A DNA stretch of 64,000 nucleotides from Roseibium aggregatum (lineage in GTDB: Bacteria; Pseudomonadota; Alphaproteobacteria; Rhizobiales; Stappiaceae). A program made the translations under genes and the position numbers. Positions within the stretch are counted from its first letter, which is position 1, and each line of letters starts with the position of its first letter. The notes beneath the pieces are model-generated. The model was not told where the DNA came from. It was given only the letters and a program-made list of their open reading frames with translations, and searched no databases. Where the stretch lies: contig NZ_JABFCZ010000001.1 of the NCBI RefSeq assembly GCF_014692675.1, positions 232,291 through 296,290 on the forward strand, read 5' to 3'. Of the stretch, positions 9,524 to 18,506 are shown one piece after another.

Positions 9524-10159
9524 TTATTTCGGCGCGGGTACGATCCGCAGATACGGCTTCAGGGTTTTCCAGCCGCCCGGGAATTTTTCCTTGGCTTCCT
9601 CATCGCTGACGGCCGGGACGATGATCACGTCCTCGCCCGCCTTCCAGTTCGCAGGCGTTGCGACCTGATGCTTTGCGGTGAGCTGCAGCGAATCGATCAC
9701 ACGGAGAACCTCATCGAAATTCCGGCCGGTGGAGGCCGGGTACTCGATCTTCAGCTTGATCTTTTTGTCCGGACCGATGACGAACAGGGACCGGACGGTC
9801 AGCGTGTCGTTGGCATTCGGATGGATCATGCCGTAGGCGGTGGCCACTTTCCGGTCGGGATCGGCAATCAACGGAAAGTTCAGCGCGACGCCCTGGGTGT
9901 CCTTGATGTCGCCGATCCAGGCCCGGTGATCCTCGATCGGGTCCACGGACACGCCGAAGACCTTCACACCGCGCGCCGCGAACTCGTCCTTCAGTTTGGC
10001 GGTCATGCCGAGCTCGGTCGTGCAGACCGGGGTAAAATCCTTCGGATGGGAAAACAGAACGGCCCAGGATCCGTCGATCACGTCATGAAAACGGATCGGA
10101 CCATCGGTGGTCTCGACTTCAAAATCCGGCGCTTCGTCGCCAATCAGCAATGCTGGCAT
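9524..10159 (-). CDS. 1-Cys peroxiredoxin (Prx6 type)
   Basis: Protein of 211 residues, the usual length of Prx6-type peroxiredoxins. The peroxidatic cysteine is Cys 46 in DFTPVCTTELG, and the PLIADPDRKVATAYGM segment follows; the extended C-terminal arm (PDKKIKLKIEYP onward) is typical of this subfamily. It reduces hydrogen peroxide and organic or lipid hydroperoxides in the cytoplasm, with the reducing partner supplied by other genes. ATG 10159 has a strong GGAGGAAG ribosome site; a longer in-frame start at 10189 adds ten unlikely residues. It is a single-gene unit, convergent with a chemoreceptor and divergent from the YtoQ-like gene. Confidence 0.92.
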   Translation of the reverse strand: MPALLIGDEAPDFEVETTDGPIRFHDVIDGSWAVLFSHPKDFTPVCTTELGMTAKLKDEFAARGVKVFGVSVDPIEDHRAWIGDIKDTQGVALNFPLIADPDRKVATAYGMIHPNANDTLTVRSLFVIGPDKKIKLKIEYPASTGRNFDEVLRVIDSLQLTAKHQVATPANWKAGEDVIIVPAVSDEEAKEKFPGGWKTLKPYLRIVPAPK

Positions 10160-10355
10160 AATCACTTCCTCCGTTCGGATACACACCACCCCGGGGATGG
10201 GGAGTTCAGCCCATTCCTAACACATGCGGCCCCTGTTGAAAGTGCTTATTCGCCGACCGGAAGCACCCGCAGTTGACAGAGACACACCACTTGCGCGAGC
10301 TTGCCGGGCAACTGCCGAAGCGGCAGCAACGACTTGGAAATTCAGGGAGCTTCCG

Positions 10356-10814
10356 ATGACGACATGGTCGGTATATCTGTCCGGAGAAATCCACACGGAC
10401 TGGCGCGAACGGATCATCGAAGGCGCGGAAAAGCTCGGCTTGCCGGTCACGTTTTCCGCGCCGGTCACGGATCATGACGCCAGCGACGATTGCGGTGCCT
10501 TCATCCTCGGCCATGAGGACAACAAGTTCTGGTACGACAACAAGGGCGCCAAGGTGAATGCGATCCGGACCCGGACGCTGATCGAGAAGGCGGATATCGT
10601 CGTTGTCCGGTTCGGCGACAAGTACAAGCAGTGGAACGCGGCCTTCGACGCGGGCTATGCGGCCGCGCTCGGCAAGTCCCTGATCGTGATGCACGACCCG
10701 TCCCTGACGCACCCGCTCAAGGAAGTCGACGGGGCAGCGCTTGCGGTGACCGAAACATCGGAACAGGTGGTCAGCGTGCTGCGTTATGTCATCCGGGGCG
10801 AACTGGACCGCTGA
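10356..10814 (+). CDS. YtoQ family protein
   Basis: Protein of 152 residues matching the YtoQ family, which has a nucleoside 2-deoxyribosyltransferase-like fold but no established activity. Characteristic segments are the N-terminal WSVYLSGEIHTDWRE, the APVTDHDASDDCG loop, the DIVVVRFGDKYKQWNAAFDAG helix and strand, and the closing VVSVLRYVIRGEL. ATG 10356 follows a CAGGGAG ribosome site seven bases upstream; the longer reading frame from 10224 begins in the region shared with the divergent peroxiredoxin promoter and was rejected. No neighbour points to a pathway. Confidence 0.82.
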   Translation: MTTWSVYLSGEIHTDWRERIIEGAEKLGLPVTFSAPVTDHDASDDCGAFILGHEDNKFWYDNKGAKVNAIRTRTLIEKADIVVVRFGDKYKQWNAAFDAGYAAALGKSLIVMHDPSLTHPLKEVDGAALAVTETSEQVVSVLRYVIRGELDR

Positions 10815-11099
10815 CAACACCAACGATCACCGCCCCTTGTATTTTCGGGGCGGGATCCCATCTAGTTTCACAAGGGTCAGCGCCGAGAAGCCTTTTCTCC
10901 GATATGCGCTGTCATTCTTGCCTGACGATTCATTAACTATCCTTACGGTAGTCTGCAGATCAGGTAAGCAATTGTTCAGGACGTTCATCTTGACGGACGT
11001 CCCATACCTTCAAACAAAACTGTCATGAAGACGTTGTGTTAGCGGGGTAAGACGCCTCGATTACGACGACGCAGAAATGAATTTGGAAAGTAAATAGTC

Positions 11100-11300
11100 A
11101 TGTTGCACGGCAACGTAAAATGGTTCGACATCGGCCGAGGTATCGGCTCCATCGAACCCCAGGACGGGGAAGACATCTTCGTCGACATTTCGGCATTGCG
11201 CCGGTCCGGCATCGATACGCTCGAAGAAGGCCAGCTTGTGGTTTTCGATCTCGAGTGGCGCCGCGGCCAGGCGATGGCCGAGGATCTGAAGATCCTTTAA
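11100..11300 (+). CDS. Atypical small cold-shock-domain protein
   Basis: Protein of 66 residues with the cold-shock fold: GNVKWFD at residues 4-10 matches the first strand, IFVDISAL the RNP2-like strand, and LVVFDLEWRRGQAMAEDL the closing strands. Cold-shock proteins bind single-stranded RNA or DNA. Here the RNP1 motif, normally KGFGFI, reads RGIGSI, losing two of the aromatic residues that stack on nucleobases, and RNP2 has VD in place of VH. Binding may therefore be weaker or altered. The gene is monocistronic, with about 285 bases of leader (containing a 7-bp hairpin at 10830-10853) and its own terminator. Confidence 0.82.
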   Translation: MLHGNVKWFDIGRGIGSIEPQDGEDIFVDISALRRSGIDTLEEGQLVVFDLEWRRGQAMAEDLKIL

Positions 11301-11322
11301 GCAGGTCGAAAAGACCGGATGG

Positions 11323-11346
11323 AAGGGCGGTTTTCCGCCCTTTTTT
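11323..11346 (+). terminator. Rho-independent terminator of the cold-shock gene
   Basis: Arms AAGGGCGG (11323-11330) and CCGCCCTT (11335-11342) around a TTTT loop, followed by more T. It lies 22 bases after the cold-shock stop codon. Confidence 0.85.
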
Positions 11347-11448
11347 ATTTTCACAAAAAGCCTCCCTTTCGTTCTATGTAAAATCCAATAGAGTGTGGCG
11401 AACGGTCGGCAATGGTGCCGCCGAAGCAGTGTGGGATCGCAAACACGC

Positions 11449-13056
11449 ATGACCGAACCAACATGCAGGGCACTCTTGATCCACCCGCGCTTCATGGCGG
11501 GTTCCTTCTGGAATTACGGCAAGACCTGTGAACTGGTCGGTGCGAAATATCCCGCGCCGCCGCTCGGCCTGATCACCGTCGCGGCCATGCTCCCGGATAC
11601 CTGGGAGATCCGGCTCATCGACCGCAATACCGCGGAACTGGAAGACGCTGATCTGGACTGGGCGGATATCGTCCTGACCGGCGGCATGCTGCCTCAACAG
11701 GCGGACACGCTTCAGATCGTCCGCGCCTGCCGGGCCAAGGGCATTCCCGTGGCCGTCGGCGGCCCGGACCCGACGACAAGCCCGGAACTCTACGAAGAGG
11801 CCGATTTCCGCATCATCGGCGAGGCCGAAGGCGTGATCGGCGAATTCCTGAGCGCCTGGGACAACGGCACCCGTTCGGGCACCTTCACGGCGGAGAAGTT
11901 CAAGGCGGATGTCACGGCCACGCCGGCACCGCGGTTCGACCTGCTGAACTTCGAAAACTACGTTCAAGTCAGTGTCCAGTTTTCCCGGGGCTGCCCGTTC
12001 ACCTGCGAATTCTGCGACATCATCGAGCTTTACGGCCGCAAGCCGCGCACCAAGAACGCCGACCAGATGCTGGCCGAACTGGACCGGCTCTACGACCTCG
12101 GCTACCGGGGCCATGTCGACTTCGTCGACGACAACCTGATCGGCAACAAGAAGGCGGTGAAGGCGTTCCTGCCCCACCTGATCAAGTGGCAGAAGGAGCG
12201 GAACTATCCGTTCGAGTTCTCCACCGAGGCATCGCTCAATCTTGCCGACGATGCGGAACTTCTGCGCCTGATGCAGGAGGCGAGCTTCTTCTCCGTCTTC
12301 ATCGGCATCGAGAGCCCGGACCCGGACGTGCTGGTCGCAACGCGCAAGAAGCAGAACACAAGGCGGGATATCGCCAAGAGCGTTCACCGGATCTATGACG
12401 CCGGTATCTGGGTTCTGGCCGGCTTTATCGTCGGCTTTGACGAGGAAAGCGACAAGGTTGCCGACGAGATTGCAGGGCTGATCGAGGAAGCCGCCATTCC
12501 CGTTGCCATGACGGGACTGCTTTACGCGCTTCCGAGTACGCAGCTGACCCGGAGGCTTGCAAAGGAAGGCCGGCTGCATGCCGACTTCGGCATGGACGAT
12601 CCGGACACGGCCCACGGCGACCAGTGCACGGCCGGTCTGAATTTCCAGACCAAGCGTCCACGGCAGGAGATCCTGCGCGATTTCCGCGAGATCATCGCCC
12701 GGGTCTATGCACCGGACGCCTATTTCGGCCGGGTGCGCAAGGTCGCCGGCATGCTCAAGCTCGACGGCGCCAACGGCACGGTCGTCAGCGCCGGCTTCTT
12801 CCACGACCTGAAACTCTTCGGCCGCCTGATCTGGTCGATGACCTTCACCAACAAGACCTACCGCTGGCCGTTCTGGCGCACCCTGATCGGCACCGCGCTG
12901 ACCAATTTCCGGGCGATCAAGCCGGTCCTGGAAATGATGGCGCTCTATGTCCATCTCGGACCGTTCTCGCTGTTCGTCATCGAGCAGATCGACCGCCAGA
13001 TCGAGGACATCGAGACCGGGTCCTGGACGGCACCTGAATTGGTGGCTGCCGAATAG
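11449..13056 (+). CDS. B12-binding-domain radical SAM protein (DUF4070 type)
   Basis: Protein of 535 residues. The N-terminal 150 residues form a cobalamin-binding-like domain (ALLIHPRF, LTGGMLPQQ, VAVGGPDPTTSP). A radical SAM core follows, with the cluster motif CPFTCEFC at about residues 182-189 (Cys 182, 186, 189) and the GIESPDPDVL and GFIVGFDEE strands. The C-terminal part from about 380 matches DUF4070. Such enzymes use SAM and often B12 for methylations or rearrangements; the substrate is unknown and no biosynthetic neighbours are present. ATG 11449 was preferred over GTG 11395, which overlaps the probable promoter. Single-gene unit. Confidence 0.88.
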   Translation: MTEPTCRALLIHPRFMAGSFWNYGKTCELVGAKYPAPPLGLITVAAMLPDTWEIRLIDRNTAELEDADLDWADIVLTGGMLPQQADTLQIVRACRAKGIPVAVGGPDPTTSPELYEEADFRIIGEAEGVIGEFLSAWDNGTRSGTFTAEKFKADVTATPAPRFDLLNFENYVQVSVQFSRGCPFTCEFCDIIELYGRKPRTKNADQMLAELDRLYDLGYRGHVDFVDDNLIGNKKAVKAFLPHLIKWQKERNYPFEFSTEASLNLADDAELLRLMQEASFFSVFIGIESPDPDVLVATRKKQNTRRDIAKSVHRIYDAGIWVLAGFIVGFDEESDKVADEIAGLIEEAAIPVAMTGLLYALPSTQLTRRLAKEGRLHADFGMDDPDTAHGDQCTAGLNFQTKRPRQEILRDFREIIARVYAPDAYFGRVRKVAGMLKLDGANGTVVSAGFFHDLKLFGRLIWSMTFTNKTYRWPFWRTLIGTALTNFRAIKPVLEMMALYVHLGPFSLFVIEQIDRQIEDIETGSWTAPELVAAE

Positions 13057-13158
13057 ATCTGCGTCAGGGCCTCATTTCTTCCGGTTTCCTCTACGTCCGA
13101 TTCTGTTAATCTTCGCAGGCTTCGGCACGGGATTTGCCGACGGAACGGAGGATTGCGG

Positions 13159-13971
13159 ATGGACTTGAAACGCGTTCTTGCAGCGGGCCTGACGGCCGCC
13201 ATTCTCAGCACCACGCCCGCCCTGGCCGCGGGATGCGGCAACGGTGCCCCGGGCTTTCCCGGATGGCTTGCCCAGTTCAAGGCGGAGGCGCCTCGATACG
13301 GCCTGAAGCCGCGGGTCGTGGAAAGCGCACTGAGCGGCGTTTCCTACGACAGCAAGGTGATCCGGCTGGACCGGTCCCAGCATTCCTTCAAGCTGTCCTT
13401 CGAGCAGTTCTATGCCAAGCGCGTGAACAACGCGATGATCAAGCGCGGCCAGCAGTTGCGCCAAAGCTACGCCGGCGTTTTCCGGCGGATCGAACAGCGC
13501 TACGGCGTCCCGGCGCCGATCCTTCTGTCGATCTGGGGTCTCGAGACGAACTACGGCGGCTTCAGCGGAAACATGCCGGTCCTGCGCTCGCTGGCAACAC
13601 TTGCCTATGACTGCCGCCGGTCGCGGTTCTTCACCGAAGAACTCGTTGCCGCACTCATGATCGTTCAGCGCGGCGACATGCGCCCGAGCGAAATGCGCGG
13701 CGCCTGGGCGGGCGAAATCGGCCAGACCCAGTTCCTTGCCACCAACTATGTGAAATATGCCGTCGATTTCGACCGGGACGGCCGCCGCGACCTGATCCGC
13801 TCCTCCGCCGACGCCCTCGCCTCGACCGCGAATTATCTGAAAGCCCACGGCTGGCGGGCAGGCCAGGGATGGGGACCGGGAACGGCCAACCACAATGTCC
13901 TGAAACAATGGAACAAGGCGACGGTCTACCAGAAGACCATTGCCGTGATGGCGTCGAAGATCGCCCAATAG
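13159..13971 (+). CDS. Lytic murein transglycosylase (MltB-like, SLT_2)
   Basis: Protein of 270 residues with a signal peptide (LAAGLTAAILSTTPALA) and an MltB-type lytic transglycosylase domain. Conserved pieces are LLSIWGLETNYG, holding the catalytic Glu, MRGAWAGEIGQTQFLATNY, DFDRDGRRDL and ALASTANYLKAHGW. It cleaves peptidoglycan glycan strands in the periplasm to form 1,6-anhydromuramyl ends. It lacks the lipobox cysteine of E. coli MltB, so it is probably soluble in the periplasm. ATG 13159 is six bases after GGAGGA; an in-frame TTG at 13153 is less likely. The hydrolase gene downstream starts 16 bases after the stop codon, suggesting co-transcription. Confidence 0.9.
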   Translation: MDLKRVLAAGLTAAILSTTPALAAGCGNGAPGFPGWLAQFKAEAPRYGLKPRVVESALSGVSYDSKVIRLDRSQHSFKLSFEQFYAKRVNNAMIKRGQQLRQSYAGVFRRIEQRYGVPAPILLSIWGLETNYGGFSGNMPVLRSLATLAYDCRRSRFFTEELVAALMIVQRGDMRPSEMRGAWAGEIGQTQFLATNYVKYAVDFDRDGRRDLIRSSADALASTANYLKAHGWRAGQGWGPGTANHNVLKQWNKATVYQKTIAVMASKIAQ

Positions 13972-13987
13972 GATCGGGGTCATACCC

Positions 13988-14644
13988 ATGGCCATCCTGG
14001 ATGGACCGCGCCTTTCGCCTGCCGCAGGCGGAAAAGCTGCCCGGCTTGTCGTCTTCCTGCACGGCTATGGCGCCGACGGGGCCGACCTGATCGACATTGG
14101 CCGCGCCTGGTCGGAAGCCCTGCCGGACGCGGCTTTCGTTGCCCCGGATGCGCCCGAACCGCTGCCTTTCGAAGCCCTCGGCGGACGGCAGTGGTTTGCC
14201 CTTGTCGAGCGGGACATGCGCGAATACCGACTGGGCGTCGAAGCGGCCCGTCCCGTACTGGAGGCCTTCCTGGACGCAGAACTCGATCGCTGGCAGGTCA
14301 GCGCCTCAGCCCTCGCACTCGTCGGCTTCAGCCAGGGCGCCATGATGGCGCTGCACACAGGTCTGCGCCGGAAAATTCCTCCGGCGGCCATTCTCGCCTA
14401 CTCCGGCCTGCTTGCCGGTCCGAACCGGCTGGACGACATCCAGACGAAAAGTCCGGTCCTCATCGTCCACGGCAGCGAAGACGATGTGGTGCCATCCTAC
14501 CACCTGCCGGCGTCGCGGGACGCACTTGCCCACCGCGGCGTCAATGTCGAAAGCCATTTGCTGGATGCGCTCGGTCATTCCATCGACGAACGCGGCCTGG
14601 TTCTCGGCGGCCGGCTCCTGAAAGCGGCATTTTCAGCCAGTTGA
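13988..14644 (+). CDS. Alpha/beta hydrolase, phospholipase/carboxylesterase family
   Basis: Protein of 218 residues of the YpfH/carboxylesterase type. The oxyanion strand VVFLHGYGADGADL is near residues 21-34, the nucleophile elbow GFSQGAM near 117, the acid in IVHGSEDDVVP near 160, and the catalytic His in LDALGHSID near 196, giving a complete Ser-Asp-His triad. There is no signal peptide, so it is a cytoplasmic esterase or thioesterase acting on short acyl esters. It follows the lytic transglycosylase closely, but a functional link is not evident. Confidence 0.88.
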   Translation: MAILDGPRLSPAAGGKAARLVVFLHGYGADGADLIDIGRAWSEALPDAAFVAPDAPEPLPFEALGGRQWFALVERDMREYRLGVEAARPVLEAFLDAELDRWQVSASALALVGFSQGAMMALHTGLRRKIPPAAILAYSGLLAGPNRLDDIQTKSPVLIVHGSEDDVVPSYHLPASRDALAHRGVNVESHLLDALGHSIDERGLVLGGRLLKAAFSAS

Positions 14645-14669
14645 ACAGCCGGAACCGGCCGCCTGCAGC

Positions 14670-15155
14670 CTACCAATAAGCGATGATCCGCCCGGCGATC
14701 AGAACACCAAGCCAGAGCAACATCGACAGGAAACCGGCCCAGGCCACGCGGCGCCCTTCCGTCGCGGTCCCCTCTTGTGCGGCTTTCCACGCGGCTGAGC
14801 GATGCAAGAGCGCCAGATTGACGAGCGCCAGCACAATCAGCCCCATCTTGATCTGAAAGACCGGATTTTGCGCGTAGCGCGAAGCGCGCGTGAGAAAGAG
14901 CAGAACCCCCGTTGCCAGCGCCAGGCCAAGTCCCGTACCGGCAACCGGTACGACGATCCTGGAAAGGCCCGGCACAGGCACGGTTTTCCACGCGCCCATG
15001 AGGCGCAGGTCAAGACAGGACACGGCCCCGAAAAGAAGCGCGATACCGAGGATGTGAAGGGTATTGACGATCGGGAACAGCCACGGGGACTTGCGCATGG
15101 CTTCCGCCAGCATCCCGGTTTCCAGATCCTTCAAAAGCAGGAGAAGATCTTCCAT
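14670..15155 (-). CDS. DUF6644-type integral membrane protein
   Basis: Protein of 161 residues with about four hydrophobic helices (around 24-47, 65-90, 103-120 and 137-158). The segments SPWLFPIVNTLHILGIALLFGAVSCLDLRLMG and GVLLFLTRAS resemble the DUF6644 family, inner-membrane proteins with conserved His that may bind haem or metal; function unknown. It lies 22 bases after the DUF6152 gene, and these two families tend to travel together, which suggests a two-gene operon. The long motif is described by position: the conserved His is near residue 33. Confidence 0.7.
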   Translation of the reverse strand: MEDLLLLLKDLETGMLAEAMRKSPWLFPIVNTLHILGIALLFGAVSCLDLRLMGAWKTVPVPGLSRIVVPVAGTGLGLALATGVLLFLTRASRYAQNPVFQIKMGLIVLALVNLALLHRSAAWKAAQEGTATEGRRVAWAGFLSMLLWLGVLIAGRIIAYW

Positions 15156-15177
15156 GACAAAGCCTATGGTCCTGACC

Positions 15178-15555
15178 CTAACGATCGCCGATGTCCTGGA
15201 AGATCTCGTAGGTCTTGCCGCGATAGATGATCCGGATCGACATCAGTTCGAAATCATCCGGATTGACGCTCGGATGGCCGTAAATAACGATCGGATCCCC
15301 CCGCCGGAACAGGTCTTCGCTCAGACCAACCCGGTTACTGTGTCTCACCGATCCCAGATACACGTCCCATTCATGTCCGCCGGCCTTCACGGTCAGGATG
15401 CCGTGAGGGTTCTCGATGAAGACGTCGACGATTTTTCCACGCAGAACCATTTGCTCTTCATGGAAATTGGCGAAGTAGTGATGCGCTTCGATCTGCCCGT
15501 ATTGGGATAGATAGAAGAAGGTCGAAAGAATGGTTGCAGCAGCAAGACGCCTCAT
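15178..15555 (-). CDS. DUF6152-type secreted protein
   Basis: Protein of 125 residues with an N-terminal signal peptide and a mature part beginning at EAHHYFANF. The HH motif after cleavage, the LRGKIVDVFIENPHG strand and the RGDPIVIYGHPS turn match the DUF6152 family, small periplasmic beta-barrel-like domains sometimes found with metal or haem membrane proteins. The His-rich N-terminus could bind metal, but this is inference. It is the first gene of a likely two-gene operon with the membrane protein downstream on the same strand. Confidence 0.7.
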   Translation of the reverse strand: MRRLAAATILSTFFYLSQYGQIEAHHYFANFHEEQMVLRGKIVDVFIENPHGILTVKAGGHEWDVYLGSVRHSNRVGLSEDLFRRGDPIVIYGHPSVNPDDFELMSIRIIYRGKTYEIFQDIGDR

Positions 15556-15839
15556 AGTTGCGGGCTCCCCATCCCGTAACTTAAGCGGCCGTCTTTAGAG
15601 TTTGTGTTTTCAGGTTTTTACCTTGCCGCCTAAAGATTTATTCCCCGCATCGACTTCAAAGGTCAATACGCATTTTCCCGTTCGCACCGCCCGACACCCG
15701 CTTCACGCTGATCGACGCGTCGCATATTGCGAACGGGGAAGGGCAAGAATTTACGTTCTGTTAACCCGGCCGGTCCCATTGTTGACGTCTGTAGCGCAGG
15801 CAGAATGCCGTGCGTTTTCCTTGCGGCCAGGATCAAGCC

Positions 15840-16436
15840 ATGCAGCTTTCCATCGAAACGACGACGCAAAGCACGAGCATCCTGAGTGCCTCCTTTTCCT
15901 CCGGCGGCAGCTCGAAGTCGCCTCTGGACCAGTCAAAAAAAGAGTCTGACACGGCGCCTGCCGTCAGCCTCCTGGAATCCGCCTCCAAGAAGGCGGAGCA
16001 GGACGCGGTCGTGATCGCCGCCCTTCAGCATGCGGTCGAAAAGGGCAAGGGCGAAAACGACGAAGATGCCAAGAAAACCGCGCTCGCGACGGCCGACGAC
16101 TACAGGAAGACGGCCGGAAAGATCAAAACCGCCCTCGGTCAGGGCGACGACAGCGGGTCATCGGCCAGTTCCTCGTCCATCGCCTACGAAAGCGCGACCA
16201 TCAAGACGACGACCATTGAAGCGGAAATCGACGGCAACACGCTTTCGGCGCAATTCGTCTCCTTCGAGCGCCAGTCCTACGACAGCGCCACCGGCCTCTC
16301 GGTCCGCTCGGCAAGCGCCTCCAACATCGAGGCAGACTTCGGCAACGTTACCGCCAGCTACCAGAATGCCTCGGTCAGCTCGCTCTATGCCGGCACCGGA
16401 GACCAGATCGGCAACCTGATCCAGGACCTCGCCTGA
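15840..16436 (+). CDS. Hypothetical Ser/Ala-rich protein
   Basis: Protein of 198 residues that I do not recognise. It is rich in Ser, Ala, Thr and charged residues, with a low-complexity linker (residues about 100-115, DDSGSSASSSS), and has no signal peptide, membrane helix or catalytic motif. The middle (about 45-95) looks alpha-helical, and the C-terminal half has repeated short beta-prone segments. Codon use matches the core genes. ATG 15840 has a weak AGGA site; an in-frame GTG at 15810 is possible. It may be a surface or secreted filament-type protein, but this is a guess. Confidence 0.6.
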   Translation: MQLSIETTTQSTSILSASFSSGGSSKSPLDQSKKESDTAPAVSLLESASKKAEQDAVVIAALQHAVEKGKGENDEDAKKTALATADDYRKTAGKIKTALGQGDDSGSSASSSSIAYESATIKTTTIEAEIDGNTLSAQFVSFERQSYDSATGLSVRSASASNIEADFGNVTASYQNASVSSLYAGTGDQIGNLIQDLA

Positions 16437-16544
16437 GGCTTTCGGCCACCCCTACGCATTCCTACCCCTTGAGCCCCCCATCCGGCTCCTGTACATCCGA
16501 TGCGGATTTCCGTTTGATGTTGATGAGCTAGGGGACGTGTTTCC

Positions 16545-17606
16545 GTGAACAACCTGAAGGCAGAACTTCTGCGCGGCCTGTGGTACGTCGCCTGTCCCGG
16601 ATCGGAGATCAAGCCGGGCAAGATGGTCGGCAGGAAGCTGATGGGGGAACTGGTTCTCCTCGCTCGGGACAACAAAGGCAAGGTCTTCGCCCTGCGCGAC
16701 ATCTGCCCGCACCGGGGCATCCCGCTCCGCCACGGCTGGTTCGACGGCGAGCATGTGCAGTGCTGCTATCACGGCTGGAAGTTCGACACGGATGGTGTCT
16801 GCGTCGACATTCCTTCCACGCACGAATACCAGACCATCGACTTTTCCAAGATCACCTGCGGCGCCTACCCGGTCGTCGAACAACAGGGGCTGATCTGGAT
16901 CTATTTTTCCGAAAAGGGCGAAAAGCCGGAAGACGGCCGCCAGCCCGTCCCGCCCATGCTGCCCGATTTCGGTGCCGACGACGGGCCCAGCGTCGCCATC
17001 ATGCAGCCGTTCATCTGTTCGGTCGACCATGCCGCCCTCGGCCTGATGGACCCGACCCATGCGGCCTTCGTGCATACGTCCTGGTGGTTCAAGAAGGAGG
17101 GGGCAAAGCTTCGTCCGAAGGAAAAGCAGTTCGAACCGTCGGACCTCGGCTGGGCGATGGTCCGCCACAGGATCCCGCCGCAGAACATCGCCTACCGCAA
17201 GCTGCTCGGCGACAACGTCACCACCGAAATCCGCTACCGGCTGCCGGGTCTGAGGATCGAGCACATCAAGGGCGACAAGCATTCCGTGGTCGGCCTGACC
17301 ACCATCACGCCGGTCACGGAAGACGAGACCGAGGTGCGGCAGATGTTCTGGACCACCATGGGCTGGGTCAAGCCGCTGAAACCGCTCGTCCGTCACCTGA
17401 TGAACGTCTTCCTCGGCCAGGACCGGCGCGTCGTCATCCAGCAGCGCGAGGGACTGGAATACAATCCCAAGCTCATGCTGATCAACGACGCGGACACCCA
17501 GGGCCGCTGGTGGATGCAGCTCAAGGAAGAATGGACCCGCTCCCAGGCGGAGAAGCGGGACTTCGACAACCCGGTCAAGGCGAAGACCCTGCGCTGGATG
17601 AGCTAG
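16545..17606 (+). CDS. Rieske non-haem iron oxygenase, alpha subunit
   Basis: Protein of 353 residues with an N-terminal Rieske [2Fe-2S] domain: the first ligand pair is ICPHRG (Cys 54, His 56) and the second CCYHGW (Cys 73, His 76). A catalytic non-haem iron domain follows, with likely ligands in DHAALGLMDPTHAAFVH near residues 162-178. This is the architecture of VanA-like aromatic-ring oxygenases and demethylases. A reductase partner is not adjacent, so electrons must come from elsewhere. Translation begins at GTG 16545, downstream of AGGGGA. The substrate is unknown; single-gene unit between two unrelated genes. Confidence 0.9.
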   Translation: MNNLKAELLRGLWYVACPGSEIKPGKMVGRKLMGELVLLARDNKGKVFALRDICPHRGIPLRHGWFDGEHVQCCYHGWKFDTDGVCVDIPSTHEYQTIDFSKITCGAYPVVEQQGLIWIYFSEKGEKPEDGRQPVPPMLPDFGADDGPSVAIMQPFICSVDHAALGLMDPTHAAFVHTSWWFKKEGAKLRPKEKQFEPSDLGWAMVRHRIPPQNIAYRKLLGDNVTTEIRYRLPGLRIEHIKGDKHSVVGLTTITPVTEDETEVRQMFWTTMGWVKPLKPLVRHLMNVFLGQDRRVVIQQREGLEYNPKLMLINDADTQGRWWMQLKEEWTRSQAEKRDFDNPVKAKTLRWMS

Positions 17607-17642
17607 AACAAGCGCAGCCCTGGATGTAGCCTCCGGGAGAAG

Positions 17643-18479
17643 TCACCTCGTCCCGATCTGGATGTGCATGTGATCGTCATGGCGGGCGGCGCGGCAGCCC
17701 TGGAAACGAATGACATCGCTGTTCACGCGAAGTGTTCGTTTCAGATGCGGTTCAAGCAGGACCTTGGCTAGCCCGGCCCTTCTGCCGGCAGTGGTCAGCC
17801 AGCGGAGCGCCTCGCCTGTTCTGTCCGCATCTAGCTGCACATCCGAATTGAAGACCCGAAACCATCGCATATCCCAGCGCAATGTTTTCCAGCCCTGACT
17901 GTCAGGACAGGGCGTGGCATACCCATCCGGCGCCTCCTCAAAGGCCCAGTAGCCGATCGGCGACTTCGTGACACCGGGAACATACCGGCCGTCGGTGCCG
18001 CGATAATAGAAGGCCAGGTCGAGCTTGCGACCGTCCCTGTGCGACAAATGCGGCAGAAGCGGAAAGCCGTCGATAAACGGAAACCCCGCGTCCAGAACAA
18101 GCGTTTCGGTTCCGGGAAATTCACGGTCCATATGTACGGCGAGGTCGGTCACGATCCTGGCCAGTTCCGGCACAACATAATTGCGGTTCAAGGCGCAGTA
18201 GAGAACGGATTGCTCTACCGGTTCCGCATTCGATGCGGTCAGGCAGGCTATCGGCACCCTTCCTGCAAGCGGCGCGATCTTTGTCGCGGCAAACCAGAAA
18301 AATCCGTAGGACACGGCAAAAAGGCCAACGAGAACGGCCACTGATCGCCTGTGCCGCTTGAAGAGCCAAAAGCGGCTGGCCCATGCAACCCCATAAGCCA
18401 ATCCGCCGATTTGCGTGAGAAGCGTCAGGACCGCGACGATGCCAAGATGCACCGCGGTCCTGAGCGCTGTCTTCAACAT
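17643..18479 (-). CDS. Membrane protein with LAS-type (M15/M74-like) peptidase domain
   Basis: Protein of 278 residues. Two membrane helices at about residues 7-32 and 46-65 are followed by an extracytoplasmic domain that keeps the zinc-ligand pattern of LAS peptidases: SHRDGRKLDL near 145 (His and Asp) and a closing HDDHMHIQI near 267. LAS enzymes hydrolyse peptidoglycan cross-links. The segment between the motifs is divergent from MepA at 21883, so this is not a simple duplicate. The peptidase role is inferred from the metal motif. The stop is 36 bases from the convergent Rieske gene, and the start is 27 bases after the aminopeptidase stop, so the two may share a transcript. Confidence 0.65.
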   Translation of the reverse strand: MLKTALRTAVHLGIVAVLTLLTQIGGLAYGVAWASRFWLFKRHRRSVAVLVGLFAVSYGFFWFAATKIAPLAGRVPIACLTASNAEPVEQSVLYCALNRNYVVPELARIVTDLAVHMDREFPGTETLVLDAGFPFIDGFPLLPHLSHRDGRKLDLAFYYRGTDGRYVPGVTKSPIGYWAFEEAPDGYATPCPDSQGWKTLRWDMRWFRVFNSDVQLDADRTGEALRWLTTAGRRAGLAKVLLEPHLKRTLRVNSDVIRFQGCRAARHDDHMHIQIGTR

Positions 18480-18506
18480 GGCCCCGACACCGGCCGCACC
18501 CGTCCC

